Source: Hyphomicrobium_A sp963776675
GTDB taxonomy: Bacteria; Pseudomonadota; Alphaproteobacteria; Rhizobiales; Hyphomicrobiaceae
Direction of reading: 5' to 3'
NCBI GenBank assembly: GCA_963776675.1
Contig: CAVZNR010000060.1
Span: 1-64,000, forward strand
DNA: 64,000 nucleotides
A program made the translations under genes and the position numbers. Of the stretch, positions 1-11,975 are shown piece after piece (positions within the stretch are counted from its first letter, which is position 1; every line of letters starts with the position of its first letter). Below the pieces are notes generated by a model that worked only from the letters and a program-made list of their open reading frames with translations, was not told the DNA's origin and ran no database searches.

Positions 1-438
1 AACGTGATGTTCCTGATCCTGTCGTTGATCGTGCTGGTCGCGGCGCTCAATATCATCTCCGGGCTTATGATGCTCGTGAAGGACAAGGGCCGCGACGTTG
101 CCATTCTGCGCACCATGGGGGCGACGCGCGGCGCGGTGATGCGCGTCTTTCTCATTACGGGTGCCTCCATCGGCGTCGTCGGCACCATTGCGGGACTGAT
201 TCTGGGCATCACCTTCTGCCTCAACATCGAATCCATCCGCAAGCTCATTTCCTGGATGACGAGCACGACGATCTTCGATCCCAACGTCTACTATCTGACG
301 CGGCTGCCCGCCGACATGGATGTGCGCGAAACCGTCACCATCGTGCTGATGGCGCTTGCATTGTCGATCCTGGCGACGCTCTATCCGTCATGGCGGGCTT
401 CCACGCTCGATCCCGTCGAAGCCTTGCGATACGAGTGA
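1..438 (+). CDS. LolC/LolE-type lipoprotein-releasing permease, C-terminal part
   Basis: The frame is open from the first base of the window, so the N-terminus lies outside. The visible 145 residues are an FtsX-like permease domain: three hydrophobic segments (about residues 1-25, 45-70 and 110-135) and the typical cytoplasmic stretch DKGRDVAILRTMGATRGAVM, which contacts the ATPase in this family. The C-terminus ends with the family-typical PSWRASTLDPVEALRYE. With LolD it would extract lipoproteins from the inner membrane and pass them to LolA. The lolD start lies within 10 bases of its stop, so the two form an operon. Whether it is called LolC or LolE cannot be decided, since many alphaproteobacteria have a single fused-type subunit. 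Confidence 0.9.
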   Translation, partial: NVMFLILSLIVLVAALNIISGLMMLVKDKGRDVAILRTMGATRGAVMRVFLITGASIGVVGTIAGLILGITFCLNIESIRKLISWMTSTTIFDPNVYYLTRLPADMDVRETVTIVLMALALSILATLYPSWRASTLDPVEALRYE

Positions 439-443
439 GCGAT

Positions 444-1184
444 ATGACCGTATTGGCCAAGGAGCTTCCAGACGTGCGACCGACGCCCGCGCAGACGGTG
501 CTCCGGCTCGATCAGCTCGTGCGCACCTATCGCCAGGGGTCGCGCCGCATCGAGGTGCTCGTCGGCGCCTCGATCGACATTCATCCCGGTGAGTTCGTCG
601 CCCTCGTCGGCCCGTCGGGCGCCGGCAAGTCGACGCTGCTGCACATCGCCGGGCTGCTCGAGACCCCCGACAGCGGACACGTGATCGTCAACGGGCGCGA
701 CTGCTCCGGCATGGGCGACAACGAACGTACGGCGGTGCGCCGCGTGGAGATGGGCTTCATCTACCAGTTCCATCAGTTGCTGCCCGAATTCTCCGCGCTG
801 GAGAACGTGATGATCCCGCAATTGATCCTTGGCCGCGGCCGCAAACAGGCGGCGGCGCGCGCCAACCAGCTTCTCTCGGCGATGGGGCTCGCCGAGCGCG
901 TCACCCATCGCCCCGCCGAGCTGTCCGGCGGCGAGCAGCAGCGGACGGCCATCGCCCGCGCGCTGGCCAACAGCCCCAAGCTCATTCTCGCCGACGAGCC
1001 GACCGGCAACCTGGATCCGCACACCTCCGATCACGTATTCGAGGCACTGCTCCACCTCATCCACTCGACGGGTGTGGCGGCCCTCATCGCCACGCACAAC
1101 ATGGAGCTCGCGCGGCGCATGGACCGGGTCTTGCGCCTGGAGGATGGCATTCTGATCGAGGTCGGGCGCTCGGGCGCGCGCTAA
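444..1184 (+). CDS. lolD: Lipoprotein-releasing system ATP-binding protein LolD
   Basis: A 246-residue ABC ATPase that would energise LolC/E-driven release of outer-membrane lipoproteins at the inner membrane. Visible motifs are Walker A GPSGAGKST, the ABC signature LSGGEQQR, Walker B LILADEPTGNLD and the H-loop ATHN. The length fits LolD (about 230 residues). I chose the ATG at 444. A GTG at 435 overlaps the upstream stop and would add only three residues. Directly downstream of the permease gene and almost certainly co-transcribed with it. MacB-type ATPases are similar, but here the permease partner lacks any sign of a MacB-style fusion. Confidence 0.93.
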   Translation: MTVLAKELPDVRPTPAQTVLRLDQLVRTYRQGSRRIEVLVGASIDIHPGEFVALVGPSGAGKSTLLHIAGLLETPDSGHVIVNGRDCSGMGDNERTAVRRVEMGFIYQFHQLLPEFSALENVMIPQLILGRGRKQAAARANQLLSAMGLAERVTHRPAELSGGEQQRTAIARALANSPKLILADEPTGNLDPHTSDHVFEALLHLIHSTGVAALIATHNMELARRMDRVLRLEDGILIEVGRSGAR

Positions 1185-1266
1185 AGCCCGGTCGGATAAG
1201 TGCTCTTTCCGGGGACGGCCGCGCGACGCGCTTTGAGCGGCAGGGCTCCGTGGTCTAAAAAGTGTC

Positions 1267-4806
<3,540 letters not shown>

Positions 4807-4848
4807 CGTACGCTTGCCGCCATCGACGTTGGTGGTGAATTGCGTAAA

Positions 4849-5661
4849 ATGCGCCAGATCTCTCCGATCTCCATTGCCTTGACCGCGGTGCTTCTTGGGC
4901 TGCTGGCGGCTCCGGCCGTGAGCGCCACGACCTATTGCCCACGCGTGCTGCACCGCGCCACGCGCCTCGTCATCGTCACCGTCCCCGGCATGGATGCAAC
5001 CGAGGCCACGATGCGTACCTTCGCGCGCTCGTCGCCGGCGGCCTCGTGGACGCCGCAGAGCAGCGCGGAGACCGCCGTGGTGGGCGCGCGCGGCATCGCC
5101 TGGGGGCATCCTTACGTTTCCTATGCCAGGCGCGGCGAGCCGATCAAAGCGGAGGGCGATCAGCGCTCGCCCGCCGGCCTCTATCGTCTCGGGGCCACCT
5201 TCGGCTTCGCCAAGGACGAGCGCAAAGGCCATCTGCAGCTGTCGCCGGGCGCGCAGTTCTGCGTCCACGACCCGAAGTCCAAGCTCTACGGACGCATCGT
5301 GAGCAAGGACAAGGCCGGCGAGAAGACGGGCGGTGAGGACATGGGCACGTACCCGCTCTACAAGCGCGGCATCCTCGTCGACTATGCGCCGCGCCGCCAC
5401 GCCAAGGCCGGCTCGTGCATCTTCCTGCATATCTGGGGCGGCAAGGGCGTCGGCACGGCGGGATGCGTGGCGCTGCCCGAGGAGCGCGTCGCGTATCTGC
5501 AAAAATGGACCGAGGGGCGGAACGCGGTGATCGCCATCCTTTCGGAGGATACGATCGCGCGCTTCGGCGGCTGCCTGCCGTCCGCGACCGGCGTCAGCGC
5601 GAACAAGGGTCCCGTTGCCCTGCCGCAGCGCAAGCCCCAGCGGGCGGCGCTCGCGCGCTAA
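4849..5661 (+). CDS. Exported L,D-transpeptidase (YkuD family)
   Basis: A 270-residue secreted protein with an N-terminal signal peptide (hydrophobic run ISIALTAVLLGLLAAPAVSA). The C-terminal half contains the YkuD signature HIWGGKGVGTAGCVAL, with presumed catalytic C206 and conserved H194. By family it forms 3-3 peptidoglycan crosslinks or modifies murein in the periplasm. The upstream segment QRSPAGLYRLGATFGFA matches the conserved TPxGxF-like region. Start: ATG at 4849 gives a clean signal peptide; TTG at 4840 in the same frame is possible. Its stop overlaps the convergent neighbour by four bases. The exact physiological substrate cannot be inferred. Confidence 0.85.
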   Translation: MRQISPISIALTAVLLGLLAAPAVSATTYCPRVLHRATRLVIVTVPGMDATEATMRTFARSSPAASWTPQSSAETAVVGARGIAWGHPYVSYARRGEPIKAEGDQRSPAGLYRLGATFGFAKDERKGHLQLSPGAQFCVHDPKSKLYGRIVSKDKAGEKTGGEDMGTYPLYKRGILVDYAPRRHAKAGSCIFLHIWGGKGVGTAGCVALPEERVAYLQKWTEGRNAVIAILSEDTIARFGGCLPSATGVSANKGPVALPQRKPQRAALAR

Positions 5662-6458
5662 AGGCCGCTTCCGAAAATCTGGTAGAGGCTCAGGCCGATC
5701 TCGAGCGCGATCAGCACGATGATATACCACTCGAGGCGGTGACTGGTGCGCGTAGCCATGAGATCGGCCATCGTGTCGGCGGTGCCGCGGATGACCTCGA
5801 GCTTGCGCGCAATCGCGCGGCCGCGCTGGGGCAGGTCGTACTCGTCGACGAGGCGCGCCCAGAAGCGCTCCAGCTCGGGGTGGTCCCACAAGACATCGGG
5901 CTTCTCGTCGAGGTCGACGCGGCCGGCGAGGCGCTGCTGCAGGATCAGCGCCTGCCCGATCTGCTCGAGCAGCGTCGCCTGCGGGCTGCGCGGCAGGTGC
6001 CCCTCCCGCAAAGCTTCCGCCACGGAGTCGATGCGCTCGAAGGCGGTGGCGATGCGCCGCTCGTCGTAGGCCAGCGCCACGCTCATGGCGAGCGCCTCGG
6101 CGACGAGCAGGAGCCGGGTCGTGTCCGCGGCTTTGATCTGTAAGGCGCCGGAGGAGGCGGAGAGCAGCTCGTCCTCGGCGGGCTTGACGACGAGCCGCAG
6201 CATCTCGGTCTCGCGCTCGGCCAGCGGTGACACGATGCGCTGGCTCAAGGAGCGCACCAGCTCCTCCTCGGCGATCGGCGTCATGTTGACGAACACCGCC
6301 GCTCCCGACTTGAACAGCACGGCCATGCCGTCACCGTCGGTGCGGAAGGCGAGGGGGGCGCTGGAGAACGCGTCCTCGCGCTCCAGCCCCTTGACGTCGA
6401 TGCGCTCGCCCAGCTGCAGGGCGCGGACCGGAATTTCCTTGGTGGTTGCGGGCACCAT
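5658..6458 (-). CDS. RMD1/DUF155 family membrane-anchored protein
   Basis: A 266-residue protein with the RMD1/DUF155 layout: an alpha/beta N-terminal region (FKSGAAVFVNMTP), a helical middle (RLLLVAEALAMSVALAYDERR) and a single C-terminal membrane segment (EWYIIVLIALEIGLSLYQIF). The family is known from yeast Rmd1/Rmd8/Rrg-type mitochondrial proteins and their alphaproteobacterial relatives; the bacterial role is not established. The ATG at 6458 is preceded by AGAGG at suitable spacing, which supports it over more upstream in-frame starts. It is convergent with the L,D-transpeptidase and divergent from rpsB. Confidence 0.75.
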   Translation of the reverse strand: MVPATTKEIPVRALQLGERIDVKGLEREDAFSSAPLAFRTDGDGMAVLFKSGAAVFVNMTPIAEEELVRSLSQRIVSPLAERETEMLRLVVKPAEDELLSASSGALQIKAADTTRLLLVAEALAMSVALAYDERRIATAFERIDSVAEALREGHLPRSPQATLLEQIGQALILQQRLAGRVDLDEKPDVLWDHPELERFWARLVDEYDLPQRGRAIARKLEVIRGTADTMADLMATRTSHRLEWYIIVLIALEIGLSLYQIFGSGL

Positions 6459-6521
6459 TGGGGCCTCTTTTGGGGGCCAGGGGGAAGTCTTGCCCCGCGA
6501 CAAGGGCCGCCCGGGGCAGGG

Positions 6522-6550
6522 TTGTCAACACAGGGTCAACCCTCTATAAG
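6522..6550 (+). promoter_or_regulatory. Sigma-70 promoter of the rpsB-tsf cluster
   Basis: TTGTCA at 6522-6527 and TATAAG at 6545-6550 are separated by exactly 17 bases, close to the housekeeping consensus. Transcription would begin near 6557 and give a leader of about 128 bases before rpsB. An inverted repeat AGGGTTG (6518-6524) / CAACCCT (6537-6543) overlaps the -35 element and spacer and could be an operator; that part is inference. Confidence 0.65.
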
Positions 6551-6684
6551 CGCGCCATCTCACACGCGGACCTTAGCGCTTGGCGGATTGAAAGCCCCGT
6601 CGATCGCTCCGGTGGACCGACCCCTTACTCGCGGGAAAGGTCTTCTTAAGGGTTCGCGGAGGAACAACCGGAAAAGGACGACCC

Positions 6685-7698
6685 ATGACGCTTCCCGCGT
6701 TCAACATGCGTCAGCTATTGGAAGCTGGCGTGCACTTCGGTCACCAGTCACACCGCTGGAACCCCAAGATGGCGCCCTTCATCTATGGCGCCCGCAACAA
6801 CATCCATATCATCGATCTGACGCAGACCACGCCGATGCTGCATCAGGCGCTGGTCAAGATCTCCGACACCGTCGCCGGCGGCGGGCGCGTGTTGTTCGTC
6901 GCCACCAAGCGGCAGGCCTCGGACTCCATCGCAGAGTCGGCCAAGCGCTCAGCGCAGTACTTCATCAATCATCGCTGGCTCGGCGGCACGCTGACCAACT
7001 GGAAGACCATCTCCCAGTCGATCCGCCGTCTGCGCCAGCTCGATGACATCCTTGCCGATCCGCAGGGCCGCACCAAGAAAGAGATCCTGAACCTCACGCG
7101 CGAGCGCGAGAAGCTCAACCAGGCGCTGGGCGGCATCAAGGACATGGGCGGAACGCCCGACCTCCTGTTCGTGATCGACACCAACAAGGAGAGCATCGCC
7201 ATCAAGGAGGCGAGGAAGCTCCACATCCCGATCGTTGCCATCGTCGACACCAACTGCGATCCCGACGGCATCGATTTCCCGGTACCCGGTAATGACGACG
7301 CGGGTCGCGCCATCACGCTTTACTGCGATCTGATCGCGCGTGCAGCCCTCGACGGCCTGGAGCGCAGCCAGTCCTCGGCCGGCGTCGACGTCGGCGCATC
7401 AGTCGCGCCTCCCGCCGAGGTTGTGCCCGCCGCCGTTGCCGAGGTTGCCAAGCCCGGCGTGTTCCGCGGCATCGATGCACCCCGCGGCGAGCCCGACGAT
7501 CTGAAGCGCATCACCGGCATCCTGCCCAAGACCGAGCAGCGCCTCAACGACGCCGGCGTGTTCCACTATTGGCAGATCGCCGATCTCGACCCCGAGCAGA
7601 TGGCGGCACTCGACCGTCAGCTCAAGCTCAAGGGGCAGATCGAGAAGGAGGAGTGGGTCGCTCAGGCCAAGAAGCTGGTCGAAGCCACGGCGGCCTGA
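6685..7698 (+). CDS. rpsB: 30S ribosomal protein S2 with C-terminal helix-hairpin-helix-like extension
   Basis: Core S2 sequence (FNMRQLLEAGVHFGHQSHRW, then NHRWLGGTLTNWKT) occupies about residues 1-230. A low-complexity Ala/Pro/Val linker follows (about 231-270). Residues 271-337 form a compact segment, DDLKRITGILPKTEQRLNDA onward, resembling the helix-hairpin-helix module seen at the C-terminus of long alphaproteobacterial S2 and L21 proteins. Total 337 residues against about 240 in E. coli; S2 proteins of about 330 residues are known in Bradyrhizobium and Rhodopseudomonas. The ATG at 6685 is preceded by GGAGGAAC and AAAAGGA. First gene of the translation/envelope cluster. Confidence 0.97.
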   Translation: MTLPAFNMRQLLEAGVHFGHQSHRWNPKMAPFIYGARNNIHIIDLTQTTPMLHQALVKISDTVAGGGRVLFVATKRQASDSIAESAKRSAQYFINHRWLGGTLTNWKTISQSIRRLRQLDDILADPQGRTKKEILNLTREREKLNQALGGIKDMGGTPDLLFVIDTNKESIAIKEARKLHIPIVAIVDTNCDPDGIDFPVPGNDDAGRAITLYCDLIARAALDGLERSQSSAGVDVGASVAPPAEVVPAAVAEVAKPGVFRGIDAPRGEPDDLKRITGILPKTEQRLNDAGVFHYWQIADLDPEQMAALDRQLKLKGQIEKEEWVAQAKKLVEATAA

Positions 7699-7732
7699 TC
7701 TAGCGGCGGAGCCATCACCTTCTTGTCAACCT

Positions 7733-7758
7733 GCGGGCTTAGCTTGAGCCGAGCCCGC
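7733..7758 (+). other. Hairpin in the rpsB-tsf spacer
   Basis: GCGGGCT (7733-7739) and AGCCCGC (7752-7758) form a 7-bp perfect stem with a 12-base loop in the 78-base spacer. No T-run follows, so it is not a canonical terminator. It could be a partial attenuator or an mRNA processing site that sets S2 to EF-Ts ratios. Low certainty. Confidence 0.35.
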
Positions 7759-7776
7759 CAAACGAAGAGCTGACCG

Positions 7777-8697
7777 ATGACGATTTCCGCGAGCCTGGTG
7801 AAGGAATTGCGCGACAAGACCGGCGCCGGGATGATGGACTGCAAGGCGGCGCTGACGGAGACCAAGGGCGACATCGAGGCCGCCGTCGATTGGCTGCGCA
7901 AGAAAGGTCTGTCCAAGGCCGCCAAGAAAGCCGGTCGCGTCGCCGCCGAAGGCCTCGTTGGGCTTTCCGTGTCCGGCACCACGGGCTCGGTCGTGGAGGT
8001 GAACTCCGAGACCGACTTCGTGGCGCGCAACGAGCAGTTCCAGGACATGGTGTTGAAGATCGCCTCGCTCGCGGCCAAGGCCGACGGCGACGTGGCGAAG
8101 CTGCTTGCCATGACGTTCCCCGGCAAGAAGTTGACGGTCGAGGAGCAGGTCAAGGAGATGATCGCCACCATCGGCGAGAACATGACCCTGCGCCGCACGG
8201 CCACGCTCAAGGTCTCCAAGGGCGTCGTTGGCTCCTACATGCACAATCAGGCCGCGCCTGACTTGGGCAAGATTGGCGTCATGGTTGCGCTGGAGTCGGC
8301 GGGCAAGAATACCGAGGAGCTGGCCAACCTCGCGCGCATGCTCGCCATGCACGTTGCCGCCACCAACCCGGTGGCGCTCGACCTCGACGGCGTGCCCGCC
8401 GAGACGCTTGAGCGCGAGAAGGCGATCCTTGCTGACAAGAACAAGGGCAAGCCCCCGCAGGTCCTGGAGAAAATCCTGGCTGGCGGTCTCAAGAGCTACG
8501 CCAAGGAGAACTGCCTGCTCGATCAGGCCTATATCCACGATCCCTCCAAGAGCGTGACGCAGACGCTAAAGGAGGCCGAGGGCAAGGTCGGCGGTCCCGT
8601 CAAGATCACCGGCTTCGTGCGCTATGCGCTGGGCGAAGGCATCGAGAAGAAAGAAGATGACTTCGCCGCAGAGGTCGCGGCGGCAGCGGGCGGCTGA
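7777..8697 (+). CDS. tsf: Translation elongation factor Ts
   Basis: A 306-residue guanine nucleotide exchange factor for EF-Tu. The N-terminal UBA-like domain is clear (SLVKELRDKTGAGMMDCKAA), followed by the conserved VEVNSETDFVARNEQF segment that contacts EF-Tu. The length matches the E. coli protein (283) with a modest C-terminal excess. Start ATG at 7777 lies 78 bases after rpsB, the standard operon order. Confidence 0.97.
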   Translation: MTISASLVKELRDKTGAGMMDCKAALTETKGDIEAAVDWLRKKGLSKAAKKAGRVAAEGLVGLSVSGTTGSVVEVNSETDFVARNEQFQDMVLKIASLAAKADGDVAKLLAMTFPGKKLTVEEQVKEMIATIGENMTLRRTATLKVSKGVVGSYMHNQAAPDLGKIGVMVALESAGKNTEELANLARMLAMHVAATNPVALDLDGVPAETLEREKAILADKNKGKPPQVLEKILAGGLKSYAKENCLLDQAYIHDPSKSVTQTLKEAEGKVGGPVKITGFVRYALGEGIEKKEDDFAAEVAAAAGG

Positions 8698-8815
8698 TAG
8701 GCTCGCTGGGGGCGATCGGACACTAGGCAAATCCGGCCCGCATGCGCTAGGTAGGACGGCTGGCCGGCTCCGGTCATCCGGCGCTGCGCGTGAGGGAAGC
8801 AAGGAGGCGGCGGCC

Positions 8816-9589
8816 ATGGCGGCAGGCGGGGCGGCAGGCGAGCCGACGGGCAAGACGGCATCCAAGGCGGCAAGTGCTGCTAAGCCGCGCTACAAGCGCC
8901 TTCTTTTGAAGCTGTCGGGCGAGGCCCTCATGGGCCGCAGCGGCTACGGGATCGACGTCGAAGTCGTCGATCGGCTGGCGCACGACATTTCCGAGGCGGT
9001 GTCCGGCGGCTACGAGATCGCCGTCGTGGTAGGCGGCGGCAACATCTTCCGCGGGCTCGCGGGTGCCGCCAAGGGCATGGACCGCGCCACCGCCGACTAC
9101 ATGGGCATGCTCGCCACGGTGATGAACGCGCTGGCGCTGCAGAACGCGCTGGAGCGCATGAAGACGCCCGCGCGCGCGCTCTCTGCGATCCCGATGCCGA
9201 CGGTGTGCGAAAGCTACGTGCGCCCCAAGGCGCTGACGCACATGGAGCGCGGCAACGTGGTCATCTTTGCTGCAGGCACCGGCAATCCCTTCTTCACGAC
9301 CGATACCGCGGCGACGCTCAGGGCCATCGAGATGGACTGCCAGGCCCTCATCAAGGGGACACAGGTCGACGGCGTCTATGACAGCGATCCGAAGAAGAAC
9401 CCCGATGCCAAGCGCTTCGACCGCCTGAGCTATGCCCAGGTATTAGCTCAGGATCTCAAGGTCATGGACGGGGCCGCGATCGCTCTTGCCCGCGACAACG
9501 GACTTCCGGTAATTGTATTTTCCATTGGGGAGCCTGGCAGCCTACTCAAGGTTTTGCGAGGCGACGGGCGGTCAACCGTCATAGAATAA
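8816..9589 (+). CDS. pyrH: Uridylate kinase (UMP kinase)
   Basis: Phosphorylates UMP to UDP in pyrimidine synthesis; amino-acid-kinase fold. Seen: RYKRLLLKLSGEALMG near the N-terminus, GGGNIFRG, and the C-terminal TDTAATLRAIEMDCQALIKG and DGVYDSDPKKNPDAKRF segments. An ideal AAGGAGG at 8801-8807 fixes the ATG at 8816, giving 257 residues, even though the frame is open further upstream. The roughly 20 N-terminal residues (Ala/Gly/Lys rich) precede the usual kinase start and may be disordered. Third gene in the rpsB-tsf-pyrH-frr series. Confidence 0.96.
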   Translation: MAAGGAAGEPTGKTASKAASAAKPRYKRLLLKLSGEALMGRSGYGIDVEVVDRLAHDISEAVSGGYEIAVVVGGGNIFRGLAGAAKGMDRATADYMGMLATVMNALALQNALERMKTPARALSAIPMPTVCESYVRPKALTHMERGNVVIFAAGTGNPFFTTDTAATLRAIEMDCQALIKGTQVDGVYDSDPKKNPDAKRFDRLSYAQVLAQDLKVMDGAAIALARDNGLPVIVFSIGEPGSLLKVLRGDGRSTVIE

Positions 9590-9706
9590 TCGGGCGCGTA
9601 GCCCGCGCGAGGTGCGACTTGCGGCGCGATTGGCGCTGCTTTCGGGAGGTGCACCGCGGCCCCTCGGGAAAATGGCCCAGGCGCGTAGGGCGCCGAAGGA
9701 GACGAC

Positions 9707-10270
9707 ATGCAGACCGGCCCCTTTGACATCAACGAATTGGAGACGCGCATGCGCGCTTCGCTCGATGCGCTGAAGCGCGAGTTGTCGGGCTTGCGAACCG
9801 GCCGGGCGTCCACCCACCTTCTCGACCCCGTCCAGGTCAGCGTCTACGGCTCCAAGATGCCGCTCAACCAGGTAGCGACGGTCTCCGTGCCCGAGCCGCG
9901 CACCATCTCGGTGCAGGTCTGGGACAAGTCCAACATCTCCGCCGTCGACAAGGCCATCCGCGAGGCGAACCTCGGCCTCAACCCGGTCGTCGACGGCACC
10001 CTCATCAGGCTGCCGATCCCAACCCTGACGGCCGATCGGCGCACCGAGCTGGCCAAGCTCGCCCATAAGTATGCCGAGCAGTCCCGCGTTGCCGTGCGCA
10101 ATGTGAGGCGCGACGGTATGGAGCTTCTCAAGAAGCTCGAAAAGGACGGTAAGATGAGCCAGGACGACCACCACAAGGCCTCTGCTAAGGTCCAGGAGCT
10201 CACCGACAAGCTTGTTAAGGAGGTCGACGAGACGCTCGCCACCAAGGAAGCGGAGATCCACAAGGTCTAG
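9707..10270 (+). CDS. frr: Ribosome recycling factor
   Basis: A 187-residue protein that, with EF-G, splits post-termination ribosomes. Diagnostic segments: LKRELSGLRTGRAS, the hinge region YGSKMPLNQVATVSVPEPR, and IPTLTADRRTELAKLA with VRNVRRD. The ATG at 9707 has GAAGGAGA upstream. Length is identical to typical RRF (185). Confidence 0.97.
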   Translation: MQTGPFDINELETRMRASLDALKRELSGLRTGRASTHLLDPVQVSVYGSKMPLNQVATVSVPEPRTISVQVWDKSNISAVDKAIREANLGLNPVVDGTLIRLPIPTLTADRRTELAKLAHKYAEQSRVAVRNVRRDGMELLKKLEKDGKMSQDDHHKASAKVQELTDKLVKEVDETLATKEAEIHKV

Positions 10271-10342
10271 GCACTGGAGTGCGCCGGCCGTCGCCGCTAT
10301 CCTTAACGACCCTTCCGCCTGTATTGGAAAGCCTTACCGCCT

Positions 10343-11101
10343 GTGACGGACATCGAGGGAAAGAGCACAATCAGCGAGGCCGGGGAGGGAGCGCCCCGCC
10401 ACGTCGCCATCATCATGGATGGCAACGGGCGTTGGGCAAACAGGCGCGGGCTGCCGCGCTCGATCGGTCACCGCAAAGGGGTGGAGGCCGTGCGGCGCAC
10501 GGTACGTGCCGCCATCGAGCTGGGCATTCCCTACCTCACCATCTACAGCTTTTCGTCTGAGAACTGGTCGCGCCCGCCCGAAGAGATCGATGACCTGATG
10601 GGGCTGATGAAACGCTTCATCCGCCGCGATCTGGCCGAGCTGCATCAGTCAGGAGTGTGCATCCGCATCATCGGCGAGCGCGACAACGTCGATCCCGAGC
10701 TGCTCGCGCTGATCGACGAGGCCTGCCAGCTGACGCGCGACAACCAGGCGCTCACGCTGATCATCGCCTTCAACTACGGCTCGCGTGCCGAGATCGCCAA
10801 GGCTGCGCGTAAGCTGGCGGAGGCAGTGGCAGCAGGCCACCTCGCCCCCGGCGACGTAACGGCGGAAGCCCTCGGCAACGCGCTCGACACGCAAGGCATC
10901 CCCGACCCCGATCTTCTCGTGCGCACCAGCGGCGAGATGCGGCTGTCGAACTTCCTCTTGTGGCAGAGCGCCTATACCGAGTTCGTCTTTCTCGACGCCT
11001 GCTGGCCCGAGTTCGGACGCGAGCTTCTGGAGGAGGCCATCGCCCGCTTCCGGGCGCGTGAGCGCCGCTTCGGCGGCAGCTCCAAGCGCTCGATGGCGTG
11101 A
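10343..11101 (+). CDS. uppS: Undecaprenyl diphosphate synthase (isoprenyl transferase)
   Basis: Cis-prenyltransferase that makes the C55 lipid carrier for peptidoglycan and O-antigen. The catalytic N-terminal motif HVAIIMDGNGRWA is intact, as are YLTIYSFSSENW and the C-terminal DLLVRTSGEMRLSNFLLWQ. 252 residues, as expected. The start is the GTG at 10343, since no ATG precedes the catalytic motif at the right distance. Followed closely by cdsA. Confidence 0.95.
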   Translation: MTDIEGKSTISEAGEGAPRHVAIIMDGNGRWANRRGLPRSIGHRKGVEAVRRTVRAAIELGIPYLTIYSFSSENWSRPPEEIDDLMGLMKRFIRRDLAELHQSGVCIRIIGERDNVDPELLALIDEACQLTRDNQALTLIIAFNYGSRAEIAKAARKLAEAVAAGHLAPGDVTAEALGNALDTQGIPDPDLLVRTSGEMRLSNFLLWQSAYTEFVFLDACWPEFGRELLEEAIARFRARERRFGGSSKRSMA

Positions 11102-11111
11102 GAAGCCTGCC

Positions 11112-11975
11112 ATGTCTCACCACATGGCAGCGGCGCAAACGGAAAGGGGCGGGCGCGTGGCGCTGTCGGACAATCTCAAGCTGCGCATTGCCTCGGGCGC
11201 AGTGCTCGCGGCCGTCGCGTTTGCCCTGGCGTATGCCGGACCCGGGCCCTTTGCCGCCCTCATCCTCGTGGTCGGCCTCCTCGTCAGCTGGGAGTGGGGC
11301 CGCATGGTACGCGGCGCGAGCGCCGACCTGGCTTTCTTCGTTCATGCGATCGCCGTCACCGGTGCGATCGTGCTGGCGGTTGCCGGCTATGCGGCGCTGG
11401 GTGCCGCCGTGTTGGTGACGGCCGCCATCATCCTCGTGCCGCTCGTGTTCGGCCACGGTGCGCGCCTGTCGGCACTGGGGGTGTTCTACGTGGGGCTGCC
11501 GGCGATTTCGCTCATCTGGCTGCGCTCGGACGCGCCCTACGGTTTCGCCGCGGTGCTGCTCGTCTTCGCCATCGTCTGGTGCTCCGACATCGGCGCCTAT
11601 GCGGCCGGACGACTGATCGGCGGCCCCAGGCTGTGGCCGCAGGTGTCGCCCAACAAGACGTGGGCAGGGCTGCTCGGCGGGCTCGCGGCTGGGAGCGCGG
11701 GTGCCCTCATCGTGCTGCTCTTCGCGCCGGATACCGTGGCCGTGCGGCTGGCTCTGACGGGGCTGGCGCTCGCCTTGGTGGCGCAGGCGGGCGACCTGGC
11801 GGAATCGGCGCTTAAGCGCGTTTTCGGGCTCAAGGACGCAAGCGATCTCATCCCTGGCCATGGTGGCTTCATGGACCGCATGGACAGTATAGTGGCGGTC
11901 GCCGTCGCGGCCGCTCTCTATGCGCTCGCTTGCGATCCCTACGCGCCGGCGCGGGCGCTTCTGTTCGGCGTATAA
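11112..11975 (+). CDS. cdsA: Phosphatidate cytidylyltransferase
   Basis: Integral membrane enzyme that forms CDP-diacylglycerol from phosphatidate and CTP. The 287-residue protein has about eight hydrophobic segments and the CDS signature SDIGAYAAGRLIGG plus KRVFGLKDASDLIPGHGGFM and DRMDS near the C-terminus. ATG at 11112 is the first of several possible starts (ATG 11124, GTG 11157); the choice is uncertain by about 15 residues. The TAA stop shares a base with the dxr ATG, implying translational coupling. Confidence 0.94.
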   Translation: MSHHMAAAQTERGGRVALSDNLKLRIASGAVLAAVAFALAYAGPGPFAALILVVGLLVSWEWGRMVRGASADLAFFVHAIAVTGAIVLAVAGYAALGAAVLVTAAIILVPLVFGHGARLSALGVFYVGLPAISLIWLRSDAPYGFAAVLLVFAIVWCSDIGAYAAGRLIGGPRLWPQVSPNKTWAGLLGGLAAGSAGALIVLLFAPDTVAVRLALTGLALALVAQAGDLAESALKRVFGLKDASDLIPGHGGFMDRMDSIVAVAVAAALYALACDPYAPARALLFGV

